64,000 nt of DNA from Pseudomonas haemolytica (GTDB taxonomy: Bacteria; Pseudomonadota; Gammaproteobacteria; Pseudomonadales; Pseudomonadaceae). The position numbers and the translations under genes are program-made. The DNA lies in assembly GCF_009659625.1 (NCBI RefSeq), contig NZ_VOIW01000002.1:806001-870000 (forward strand). The letters are read 5' to 3'. The notes beneath the pieces are model-generated. The model made no database searches. It saw only the letters and a program-made list of their open reading frames with translations, and had not been told where the DNA came from. This document shows positions 1-8,670 of the stretch, piece by piece (the first letter of the stretch is position 1; each line of letters starts with the position of its first letter).

Positions 1-1129
1 ACGGTGCGAGCATTGGCTGGCCGGTGGCCGGGTCCATGATCTGCTGGCCGTTGGCGTCAAGCAGCGGCTGGCCAGGCTGGATCGCGCTGGCAGTCGCGGC
101 GGCGCCACCGGTGGTCTGCGGTGCCGAGGCTGGCGCCGGTGGCTGGTTGCTCAGAGCCCCCGGCACACCTTGCGGGCCATTGCTGGCAGTACGTTGTTCG
201 CTGGTGGACTGCTCGCTGCGCAGGGCCGGCTGGTCAGGGTTGAATTGCTCGGAGGTCGACTCGACGGCGCTGAAGTCCACGTCGGCGGACACTTCGGCCT
301 TGTAGCGGTCATTGCCCAATACCGGTTGCAGGATGTTGTGCACGCGTTGGGTAAGCATGCTTTCCATGCGCCGGCTGTAATCGAACTGCTTGCCGGCCTG
401 GGTCAGCGCGGAGTTTTCCGCCATGTCAGAGAGCAGGTTGCCCTTCTGGTCGACCACGGTGATTTGCGACTTGCTCAATTCGGGAACGCTGGTGGCCACC
501 AGGTTGACGATCGCCAGCACCTGGCCAGGCTCCAGGGAACGGCCGGAAAACAGTTCAACCAGTACCGAGGCGCTAGGCTTGCGTTCGTCACGCACGAACA
601 CCGAGCTTTTCGGAATCGCCAGGTGCACACGGGCACCCTTGACGTTATTCAGGCTGGAGATGGTGCGCGCCAGTTCGCCTTCCAGGCCACGACGGTAGCG
701 GGTGGCTTCCATGAACTGGCTGGTACCCAGGCCCTGGTCCTTGTCGAGGATTTCAAAGCCGATATTGCTGTCGGACGGCGTCACGCCAGCAGCGGCCAAT
801 TTCATCCGCGCACGGGCCACATCATCGGCCTTGACCAGCAGGGCCCCGGAGTTGGGCTCCACGGTGTAGGCGATGTCGGCGGCGGCGAGGGTTTCCATGA
901 TCTGCTTGGAATCCATGCCCGCCAGGCTGCCGTACAGCGGCCGGTAATCGGGTTGTTGCGACCACAACACCACGGCAAAACCAATCGCCACGCTGGCAGC
1001 CAGGCCGACCATCAGGCCCACCTGACGCAGCATGGTCATTTCCGAGAGGTTTTCCAGGAAAGACAGGCCAAACAACGGCGGCTTGCCGTCGGCCTTGGCG
1101 GGTAGGTTGTCGGAGACTGCTTCTGCCAT
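1..1129 (-). CDS. fliF: FliF, flagellar MS-ring protein (3' end outside window)
   Basis: FliF builds the MS ring in the cytoplasmic membrane, the first structure of the basal body. About 376 residues are visible, starting MAEAVSDNLPAKADG. One transmembrane segment lies near residues 37-56, followed by the YscJ/FliF-type periplasmic domain with TRYRRGLEGELARTI and the KGARVHLAIPK stretch, then a low-complexity Ala/Pro/Gln-rich part near the edge. The family is usually near 560-600 residues, so roughly a third is missing beyond base 1. The gene sits 16 bases downstream of fliE, as in the fliEFGHIJ operon, and is probably transcribed from the sigma-54 element before fliE. Identification is firm from sequence and neighbours. 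Confidence 0.95.
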   Translation of the reverse strand, partial: MAEAVSDNLPAKADGKPPLFGLSFLENLSEMTMLRQVGLMVGLAASVAIGFAVVLWSQQPDYRPLYGSLAGMDSKQIMETLAAADIAYTVEPNSGALLVKADDVARARMKLAAAGVTPSDSNIGFEILDKDQGLGTSQFMEATRYRRGLEGELARTISSLNNVKGARVHLAIPKSSVFVRDERKPSASVLVELFSGRSLEPGQVLAIVNLVATSVPELSKSQITVVDQKGNLLSDMAENSALTQAGKQFDYSRRMESMLTQRVHNILQPVLGNDRYKAEVSADVDFSAVESTSEQFNPDQPALRSEQSTSEQRTASNGPQGVPGALSNQPPAPASAPQTTGGAAATASAIQPGQPLLDANGQQIMDPATGQPMLAP

Positions 1130-1145
1130 GACTTAAATCTCGTCC

Positions 1146-1475
1146 TTAAACCGGCATCTGCATGATGTCTTGATAAGCCTGAACCAGCTTGTTACGCACT
1201 TGGGTCAAGGCCTGGAAGGACACACTGGCCTTTTGCGAGGCGACCATCACATCGGTGAGGTCCACGCCGCTTTTACCGATCTCGAATGCAGTCGCCAACT
1301 GGCTGGAAGCCTGCTGGGTATCACTGACTTTATTGATTGCCTGGCCGAGCATGTCGGCAAAACTGCTTTGGCCCAATTCCGGCGCTGACGCGACGGATTT
1401 CGGTTGAGCCATGGCATCCATTTGCATGGAGCGCATATCCAACATCAACCGATTGAACTCAATACCCTGGCTCAT
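1146..1475 (-). CDS. fliE: FliE, flagellar hook-basal body rod junction protein
   Basis: FliE (109 residues, the normal length) links the MS ring to the proximal rod. The protein starts [14 protein letters not shown] and ends with the conserved helical C-terminus containing [21 protein letters not shown] good Shine-Dalgarno (AGAAGG) lies just before the ATG. It is the first gene of the fliEF... operon, and a sigma-54 type promoter lies about 60 bases upstream in the gap to fleR. This matches the Pseudomonas order fleQ-fleS-fleR-fliE-fliF. FliE is exported by the flagellar type III apparatus, so no signal peptide is expected or seen. Confidence 0.96.
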   Translation of the reverse strand: MSQGIEFNRLMLDMRSMQMDAMAQPKSVASAPELGQSSFADMLGQAINKVSDTQQASSQLATAFEIGKSGVDLTDVMVASQKASVSFQALTQVRNKLVQAYQDIMQMPV

Positions 1476-1536
1476 GACCTTCTCTCTCCGACGACCCGCA
1501 ATTTTTTGACACTACGCAGCGGTTACTAGGGGTGGT

Positions 1537-1552
1537 AGCAACAAGGGTGCCA
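1537..1552 (-). promoter_or_regulatory. Sigma-54 promoter of fliE operon
   Basis: The minus strand reads TGGCACCCTTGTTGCT, with GG and GC separated by exactly 10 bases, a near-consensus RpoN -24/-12 element. It lies about 60 bases before the fliE ATG. In Pseudomonas this operon is in the FleR-dependent, RpoN-dependent class, which fits the position. Confidence 0.85.
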
Positions 1553-1606
1553 GCTCTGTAGCAACTCGTAAGAAAAGGCGACAAAGCTTGTCGACCTTGT
1601 TACCGG

Positions 1607-2983
1607 TTAGGTGGCGAAAAGATACGCTTCCACATCCATACCGGCGTCGCGCATCTGCGCCAGCTTGTAGCGCAAGGTGCGCGGGCTGATGCCCAGGCGC
1701 TCGGCCGCTTCTTTGCGGCGGCCGCGTTCGGCGCGCAGGGTGTCGATGATCATCTGGAATTCGCGGCGACGCAGGTCATCCCCCAAGGCGCCGGCTGACT
1801 CAGCCTCGGCGACCAGCGGGGCCGGCGCCAGGCTTGGCAACGGTGCAACCCCATTGCCCATGGCCAGGCAGAAGTCTTGCGGCTGGATCAAACCACCCTG
1901 CTGCAAAATCAGCGCACGCTGGATCGCATTGTCCAGTTCGCGCACGTTACCGGGCCATGGGTAGCTGACCAGGCAGGCCTGGGCCTCGGCCGACAGCCGC
2001 GCCTGGGCATGCTTCATTTTTTTGACGTGGTTGTTCAGCAGGCGCTCGGCCAATGGAAGGATATCTGCCGGGCGCTCGCGCAACGGGCGCCAGGCCAGGG
2101 GGAACACCGAGAGCCGGTAGAACAGATCTTCGCGGAAGCGCCCCGCCGCCACTTCGCCGGCCAGGTCGCGGTTGGTGGTGGCAACCACGCGGATATCCAG
2201 CTGGATCGGCTTGCGGGCGCCCACCCGCTCGACCTCACGCTCCTGCAACACCCGCAGCAACTTGGCTTGCAGGCCCAAGGGCATTTCCGAGATTTCGTCG
2301 AGCAGGATGGTGCCACCGTCGGCCTGTTCGAACTTGCCGGCCTGAGCCGCGATGGCGCCGGTGAACGAGCCCTTTTCGTGGCCGAACAAGGTGGCTTCGA
2401 GCATGTTGTCGGGGATCGCCGCGCAGTTGATCGCGATAAACGGCTGCTTGGCACGGCTGGATTGCTGGTGGATATAGCGCGCCAGCACTTCTTTACCGGT
2501 GCCGGACTCGCCGGAAATCAGCACAGTCGAATCACTGCGAGCCACCCGCGCCGCCAGTTCGAGCAATTGCGCGCTGGCGGGCTCGAAAGCAATCGGGCCA
2601 TCGCCCTCGGCCGCCGAAATCACGCCCAGGGCATGCCGGGCGACGAGTTCGATCAGCGCCTTGGGCTCGAACGGCTTGACCAGGTAATCCGCCGCACCCT
2701 GGCGCATGGCGTCCACCGCCCGTTCCACCGCGCCATGGGCGGTCATCAGCAACACCGGCAGTTGCGGCTGGCGTGCGCGCAGCAGGCCGAGCAACTGGTG
2801 GCCGTCCATGCCGGGCATGTTGACGTCGCTGACCACCAGGCTGAAGGCTTCCTGCTCGACTGCCTCCAAGGCCTCCTCGGCAGAGCCGACCGCCCGATAG
2901 TCATGGCCCGCCAACAGCAGCGTGTCTGCCAATGCTTCACGCAGGGCGCGATCGTCTTCCACCAATAAAACCTTGATAGTCAT
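1607..2983 (-). CDS. fleR: FleR, sigma-54 dependent flagellar response regulator
   Basis: FleR is the response regulator of the FleSR two-component system, which activates the middle class of flagellar genes through RNA polymerase-sigma-54. The 458-residue protein has an N-terminal receiver with phosphoacceptor Asp53 (VSDVNMPGMDG), an AAA+ domain with Walker A GESGTGKE near residue 158, the sigma-54 contact loop GSFTGA (Ser instead of the common Ala), and a C-terminal Fis-type HTH containing RRKEAAERLGISPRTLRYK. It starts seven bases after the fleS stop, so the two are co-transcribed and probably translationally coupled. Downstream comes the fliE promoter region. Confidence 0.96.
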   Translation of the reverse strand: MTIKVLLVEDDRALREALADTLLLAGHDYRAVGSAEEALEAVEQEAFSLVVSDVNMPGMDGHQLLGLLRARQPQLPVLLMTAHGAVERAVDAMRQGAADYLVKPFEPKALIELVARHALGVISAAEGDGPIAFEPASAQLLELAARVARSDSTVLISGESGTGKEVLARYIHQQSSRAKQPFIAINCAAIPDNMLEATLFGHEKGSFTGAIAAQAGKFEQADGGTILLDEISEMPLGLQAKLLRVLQEREVERVGARKPIQLDIRVVATTNRDLAGEVAAGRFREDLFYRLSVFPLAWRPLRERPADILPLAERLLNNHVKKMKHAQARLSAEAQACLVSYPWPGNVRELDNAIQRALILQQGGLIQPQDFCLAMGNGVAPLPSLAPAPLVAEAESAGALGDDLRRREFQMIIDTLRAERGRRKEAAERLGISPRTLRYKLAQMRDAGMDVEAYLFAT

Positions 2984-2990
2984 AATCCCT

Positions 2991-4205
2991 TTACTCCGCG
3001 CTTGCCGCGCTGGAAAACAGCGGCAAGGTCATCAATGCACACGTGCCACGCCCCAAGCGGGAACGCAGCTGCAATTCTCCCTGATGGGCCCGTGCCACTG
3101 CCTTGACCACGGTCAGGCCCAGGCCAGTACCGTTGGTCTTGGTGGTAAAAAACGGTTCGCCCAGGCGCTGCAGCACCTGCGGGTCGATGCCGCTGCCGCT
3201 GTCGCTGATGCACAAGCGCAAGGTTTGCTCACGGGTATAGAGGTGCACCTTCAAGCGTGCGCCCGGGCCGCTGGCCTGGGTGGCATTTTCGATCAGGTTG
3301 AGCAGCGCACCGACCAGGGTGTCGCGGTTGCACAGCAACTCGCCGTGGTGACTGTCACACTGCCAACGCAGGTGGGCGTCCTGGACATGGGTGGCCGCCG
3401 CCGCTTGCAGGGACTGCATCAACCCCGCCGGCGTGATGCGGTCAGTCAGCGGCAATTCGCCGCGGGCAAACACCAGCATGTCGCGCACCTGGTGCTCCAA
3501 TTCATGCAGGCGCTCCTTGAGGCGCCCGGCAAAGCGTTGGTGGGTGGCGGCGGGCAATTGCTCATCAGTCAAATGACTGGCGTAGATCAACGCTGCCGAC
3601 AACGGCGTGCGGATCTGATGCGCCAAGGATGCGACCATCCGCCCCAGCGATGACAAGCGCTCATGGCGAGCCAACTGGTCTTGCAGGTGACGGGTTTCTG
3701 TCAGGTCGTTGAGCAGCACCAGTTGGCCCGGCTCAGCGTCCAGGGAACGGGTGGCGATGGACAGGCGACGCCCGTCCTTGAGGGAGACTTCGTGGCCGTC
3801 GTCTTCACGCGGCGCAAAGCAGCGGATGATGACTTCGCGCCACAACTCGCCCTCCAATGGCAGGCCGAGCAGGTCGCAGGCGGCCGGGTTGGCTTCGCGC
3901 ACGCGGCCCTGGTCGTCGATGACGATCACGCCACCGGGCAACAGGTCCAGCAGGTTTTGCAGACGGTTGGCCAAGCGCTCTTTCTCGGCCAGCTCTTGCA
4001 TGCGCTGGGCGCTGACCACCGCCAGCTCGCCTTTAAGCTCGGACACCCGGGCTTCCAGCAGGCTGTAGGAATCGGTCAGTTGGCTCGACATCTGGTTGAA
4101 CTGTGAGAACGCTTGTTCCAGGCCCTGGCGGGTCGGCGGTTCTACAGGCGACACCAGCCCCTGGAGGGCAGGGGCCGAAGCTAGTTGGGCGGCGTGGGGC
4201 ATCAT
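2991..4205 (-). CDS. fleS: FleS, sensor histidine kinase of the flagellar cascade
   Basis: FleS phosphorylates FleR. The 404-residue protein has no obvious transmembrane segment, so it should be cytoplasmic, as FleS proteins are. A coiled-coil stretch (about 40-85) leads into a PAS domain (about 85-170). The HisKA box SLAHQIRT carries His196, and the ATPase domain shows SDSGSGID and GEPFFTTKTNGTGLGL. Two adjacent ATG codons are available; the first is used here, and the GAGAGAG before it could serve either. The sigma-54 element 50 bases upstream makes fleSR a likely direct FleQ target. Confidence 0.95.
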   Translation of the reverse strand: MMPHAAQLASAPALQGLVSPVEPPTRQGLEQAFSQFNQMSSQLTDSYSLLEARVSELKGELAVVSAQRMQELAEKERLANRLQNLLDLLPGGVIVIDDQGRVREANPAACDLLGLPLEGELWREVIIRCFAPREDDGHEVSLKDGRRLSIATRSLDAEPGQLVLLNDLTETRHLQDQLARHERLSSLGRMVASLAHQIRTPLSAALIYASHLTDEQLPAATHQRFAGRLKERLHELEHQVRDMLVFARGELPLTDRITPAGLMQSLQAAAATHVQDAHLRWQCDSHHGELLCNRDTLVGALLNLIENATQASGPGARLKVHLYTREQTLRLCISDSGSGIDPQVLQRLGEPFFTTKTNGTGLGLTVVKAVARAHQGELQLRSRLGRGTCALMTLPLFSSAASAE

Positions 4206-4255
4206 GCTCTCTCGCTTGGCTGACCGTCAGTTAAACGGAACGTTGCGAGGGCTGT

Positions 4256-4271
4256 AGCAATACCCGTGCCG
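4256..4271 (-). promoter_or_regulatory. Sigma-54 promoter of fleSR
   Basis: The minus strand reads CGGCACGGGTATTGCT, with GG-N10-GC spacing. It is squeezed between the fleQ terminator (one base away) and the fleS start, giving a predicted leader of about 40 bases. FleQ activation of fleSR through RpoN is established in P. aeruginosa. Confidence 0.85.
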
Positions 4272-4297
4272 AAAAAAAACCGCTGATTAATCAGCGG
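4272..4297 (-). terminator. Rho-independent terminator of fleQ
   Basis: The minus strand carries CCGCTGATTAATCAGCGG, a perfect 9-bp arm palindrome, followed at once by eight T. It lies 16 bases past the fleQ stop and separates fleQ from the fleSR promoter. Confidence 0.9.
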
Positions 4298-4312
4298 CTT
4301 GAAAAACAGGCG

Positions 4313-5785
<1,473 letters not shown>

Positions 5786-5836
5786 GCAATAGCAACTTCC
5801 CTAGTAAAACTTCCTGCCCCGGAATGAGAGCAATCA

Positions 5837-5871
5837 AGACGTCTGTAAGATTTCTTACTTACTAGACGTCT
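5837..5871. repeat. Duplicated palindrome in the fleQ leader
   Basis: Two identical copies of the 8-bp palindrome AGACGTCT (5837-5844 and 5864-5871) flank GTAAGATTTCTTAC, itself a perfect 5-bp-arm hairpin (5845-5858). The element lies 52-86 bases upstream of the fleQ start in an AT-rich stretch. I do not recognise it as a known regulator site. It could be an operator for a dimeric repressor or a folded leader. Confidence 0.6.
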
Positions 5872-5954
5872 GAAATCTGAAAACAGCACTAGTTAAGTCA
5901 AAAATGCTGGCACAGTCAAATATATGACGCACCGTTCGGACCAACTGAGCCCAT

Positions 5955-6251
5955 TCAGCCGAACAGATGGTAAACCTTTGACGCATTTTTAGCTTGGTTG
6001 ATCTGCGACATCTCTTCGAAAATCGCCTGGCGTTCGCCGGTCGTCACCTCCAGCAATTGTTGATAAACCACCAACAGGCTCTCCAGCTTCTCGCGCAATG
6101 CGCCCTCATCCACCGGCGCTTCGCTGAGCACCTCATCAATCACCGCGCGGCAACCCAGGTCCAACTCGCCGACAGCTTCCCAATTGCGATCCGCCAGCGC
6201 GCCGAGAAGGGCTTCGCGGGTTTCGTCGATGCGTTGCAGTGCGTGGCTCAT
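5955..6251 (-). CDS. fliT: FliT/FleP-type small flagellar protein
   Basis: This 98-residue mostly helical protein (MSHALQRIDETREALLGALA...) lies directly after fliS, where P. aeruginosa has the gene called fleP, now usually regarded as a FliT-like chaperone. FliT proteins bind the cap protein FliD and hold it ready for export. An open frame extends 15 codons further upstream, but the ATG at 6251 has a GAGGT Shine-Dalgarno and avoids overlap with fliS, so I chose it. The last residues (KNASKVYHLFG) are typical of this family in Pseudomonas. Assignment rests on size, helix content and gene order rather than on a diagnostic motif. Confidence 0.8.
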   Translation of the reverse strand: MSHALQRIDETREALLGALADRNWEAVGELDLGCRAVIDEVLSEAPVDEGALREKLESLLVVYQQLLEVTTGERQAIFEEMSQINQAKNASKVYHLFG

Positions 6252-6276
6252 GATGTGTACCTCGAGGCAATCGGCC

Positions 6277-6666
6277 TTATTGTGGAGCGATGGCATCCCA
6301 GCCGGTCTTGACGGTGATCAGCAGGCGGGCGACTTCGTCGATCATTTCGACATCGTTCACCTGGTTGGCCTCGACCAAACGATTGCTCATGTATTCATAC
6401 AAGGCGTCCAACCGTTGCACTGCCGCCGGGTCCTCGGCCTTTTCCGGCTCCAGGCCGTCGCGCAGGCCGGAAATGATTTCAATCGCCTTGCCCAGCATTA
6501 GCCCTTTCTGGGCAATATCCCCACGGGCTAAGGCGCCCTTGGCCTGCGCCATGCGATCAAGGCCACCCTCCATCAGCATCTGCACCAAGCGGTGCGGGCT
6601 GGCTTCGGAGACCTGAGCATGGGAACTGACCTTCTGGTACTGGCGGAGGGCTCTCATCGGGTTCAT
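6277..6666 (-). CDS. fliS: FliS, flagellin export chaperone
   Basis: FliS binds the C-terminus of unfolded flagellin and keeps it export-competent. The 129-residue protein starts MNPMRALRQYQKVSSHAQVSEASPH and contains the family pattern LVQMLMEGGLDRMAQAKGAL, with the usual length of about 125-130. A GAGG Shine-Dalgarno precedes the ATG. It follows fliD after 128 bases, which include a GC-rich hairpin (6750-6775) that is not followed by a clean T-run. fliT follows 25 bases later, giving fliD-fliS-fliT as in P. aeruginosa. Confidence 0.94.
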   Translation of the reverse strand: MNPMRALRQYQKVSSHAQVSEASPHRLVQMLMEGGLDRMAQAKGALARGDIAQKGLMLGKAIEIISGLRDGLEPEKAEDPAAVQRLDALYEYMSNRLVEANQVNDVEMIDEVARLLITVKTGWDAIAPQ

Positions 6667-6794
6667 GTTGCTACCTCGTTACTGGCGACAATCGAATAGG
6701 TTTGCTTAACCAGTTTGTCGACTGTGGCGATAAAAACTTTAATCCAGAACCCTGCGCCAAGGCCCTGACGCAGGGCCTGTGAGCGCTCCGTCCA

Positions 6795-8162
6795 TCAGTT
6801 CGACTTCGGATTGTTCAGCGAGTTGAGGGTGGTCATGATGCTGGAGCTACTGGAGTTGATCTGCGCGATCATGGTGTCCATCGCCGTGTACTTGGCCGTC
6901 AGGGATTTTTGCAATGCATCCATGCGCCGCGTCAGATCGGCCGTCTCTTTGGTCAAGTCGGTCAGCTTGTTGTTGAGGTCGGTGGCTCGGGTCGCGAGGG
7001 TGCCCGTGGTACCCACGTAGCTCTTGGTCGCCTTGTTCATGCGCGTGATCAAGCCAGTGTCGCCGGTGAACAGCTTGGCAATATCGCCTGCGCCCTTGAC
7101 CACAGCCTTGTCCCACGTCTTGTCGTCCAGGCTCAGCAGACCGGTCTTCTGATCGGTGGTGATGCCCATCTGTGCCAGACTGGTCATGGAACCCGCGCCT
7201 GAGCCGTTGACCAGTTCGGAGCGCAGGCTGTTCACCAGTTGGCGCATCGATGCATCACCGGTCAAGGCACCTGCGGTGGTGGTCGACGCGTCACCGGTTG
7301 CAGTAACTTTGGTCTGGGTATTGATGGCGGTCATCAGCGTGTTGTACGCACTGACGAAGGACTGTACCGAGGTTTTCAACGTGTCAGTGTTGCTGGCCAC
7401 GGTAATCGTGGTCGGCTTGGTGATGTCAACGGTATCCAACAGGTCCAGAGTCACACCACTGATCGCCGAAGTGATCTTATTGCTAGTGGAGGACATTTCA
7501 ATGCCATCGATGGAGTACTTGGCATTGGTCGGCGCCTTGCCCTTGTCATACCCGGTAGCCAGTTGCGAATCGCCGCTGAGGGTGATGTCGGTGCCTTCGC
7601 CCATATTCGTCGAGGTCAATACCAGACGCGCGCCAGTGGAGTCGCTCAATACGTTGGCACTGATACCCTGTGAGGAAAGCTGGGTGTTGATCGACTCGCG
7701 CACCTGTTGCAAGGTTGCGCCACCTGGGATCACCACGTCGTAGCTTTTGCCCGACTGATTGATGGTCAGCGTCTGGTCTTCGTCCGTGCTGTTGGCCTTG
7801 CCCGATGCGCCATCAACATTCACCGCCGTGGTGACTTTCGAAGCGGTCGCCAGGTTAGCGATCTTCAACAGGTATTTGCCGCTGGATGCACCATCACCCA
7901 ACGTGACTTTGGCGTTTTTCTCTTCCGAGGAAGTCGCCGCCAGCCCGTTGAACGCGGAGGGGTTATTCAACTTGGTGATCGCCGCCTGGTAGGCTTCCAG
8001 CGCCGTCTTGATCGAACCAACTGCCGACAATTGGACGGTGGCCGTTTTTTGCTCGTTGGTGATCTGCTGTTGTTTGGGCGCTTGCTCGGCCCCCACCAAC
8101 GCCTTGACGATAGCTTGCGTGTCGTAGCCCGAACCTGGGCCGGAAATCGTTGAACTAGCCAT
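6795..8162 (-). CDS. fliD: FliD, filament cap / hook-associated protein 2
   Basis: FliD forms the pentameric or hexameric cap under which flagellin subunits polymerise, and it contributes to surface adhesion. The 455-residue protein begins MASSTISGPGSGYDTQAIVKALV, has the N-terminal FliD domain (about 1-105), a variable middle with IPGGATLQQVRESIN (a flagellin_IN-like piece), and the C-terminal FliD domain ending in helical heptads (TRRMDALQKSLTAKYTAMDTM). The Shine-Dalgarno AAGGAG is strong. A weak sigma-54 type element lies in the gap after flaG. Length and ends are normal for the family. Confidence 0.96.
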   Translation of the reverse strand: MASSTISGPGSGYDTQAIVKALVGAEQAPKQQQITNEQKTATVQLSAVGSIKTALEAYQAAITKLNNPSAFNGLAATSSEEKNAKVTLGDGASSGKYLLKIANLATASKVTTAVNVDGASGKANSTDEDQTLTINQSGKSYDVVIPGGATLQQVRESINTQLSSQGISANVLSDSTGARLVLTSTNMGEGTDITLSGDSQLATGYDKGKAPTNAKYSIDGIEMSSTSNKITSAISGVTLDLLDTVDITKPTTITVASNTDTLKTSVQSFVSAYNTLMTAINTQTKVTATGDASTTTAGALTGDASMRQLVNSLRSELVNGSGAGSMTSLAQMGITTDQKTGLLSLDDKTWDKAVVKGAGDIAKLFTGDTGLITRMNKATKSYVGTTGTLATRATDLNNKLTDLTKETADLTRRMDALQKSLTAKYTAMDTMIAQINSSSSSIMTTLNSLNNPKSN

Positions 8163-8228
8163 TTGCTATTCTCCTTGTCCTGCAGCGGCCGTTTTTTTGG
8201 CGCTTGTGCGCACTGTCCGCAATCAGAA

Positions 8229-8244
8229 ACATGTTTCGTGCCAA
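8229..8244 (-). promoter_or_regulatory. Possible sigma-54 promoter of fliD
   Basis: The minus strand reads TTGGCACGAAACATGT. The -24 half is perfect, but the -12 half has GT where GC is expected. It lies just past the flaG stop and about 70 bases before fliD. In P. aeruginosa the fliD operon is RpoN-dependent, so the site is plausible but weak. Confidence 0.4.
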
Positions 8245-8245
8245 C

Positions 8246-8593
8246 TCAAGCCTTGCTATCAAACAACAGGCTGCTGGCATCGCTCAGATTCTGCGCCAAC
8301 TTCAGCGCTGCCTCCGATGGTATCTGTCGAATCACTTCACCACTGTCGGTGGCGATCACCTTGACGACCACTTTGCCGGTGGAGTCATCGATGGAAAAAT
8401 CCAGGTTGCGCTGTGAAGCCTGCACAAATTCACGCATATCGGTGACGGCCTTTTCCAGCGCCGCGCGCTGGGGCTCCTCAGACTTGACCGGCTCACTGCT
8501 GGCCGCAGGCGTGGCCTGGGTCACCACTGCGCCAACGCTGGCCTGGGCCGTGCCTGGGGGGTAAGACGGGTTCAGCTTGATGCTCATGTCCAT
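8246..8593 (-). CDS. flaG: FlaG family protein
   Basis: FlaG proteins (115 residues here) are encoded beside flagellin in Pseudomonas and Vibrio and influence filament length. The N-terminal half is low-complexity and likely disordered (Ala/Ser/Pro/Glu). The C-terminal half carries the conserved FlaG core LDFSIDDSTGKVVVKVIATDSGEVIRQIPSE. The first ATG is chosen because GGAGG stands seven bases before it, whereas the second ATG would be too far. It follows fliC after a strong terminator, so transcription depends on readthrough or its own promoter. Confidence 0.9.
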   Translation of the reverse strand: MDMSIKLNPSYPPGTAQASVGAVVTQATPAASSEPVKSEEPQRAALEKAVTDMREFVQASQRNLDFSIDDSTGKVVVKVIATDSGEVIRQIPSEAALKLAQNLSDASSLLFDSKA

Positions 8594-8611
8594 GTCATCA
8601 CCTCCAAACTG

Positions 8612-8650
8612 AAAAAACGGAAGGGCACGTCGTTAAACGCACCCTCCCGT
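8612..8650 (-). terminator. Rho-independent terminator of fliC
   Basis: A 14-bp stem (8617-8630 with 8637-8650, three G-U pairs) with a six-base loop is followed on the minus strand by TTTTTT. It lies 20 bases after the fliC stop and should cap the flagellin message, leaving flaG at lower level. Confidence 0.88.
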
Positions 8651-8670
8651 TATTTAACCGCTAGCCGATA

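Noticed and set aside
6750-6775. GC-rich hairpin after fliD-fliS gap as a terminator
   Set aside because: A CCCTGCG/CGCAGGG stem exists but no T-run follows immediately; it would also uncouple fliS from fliD.
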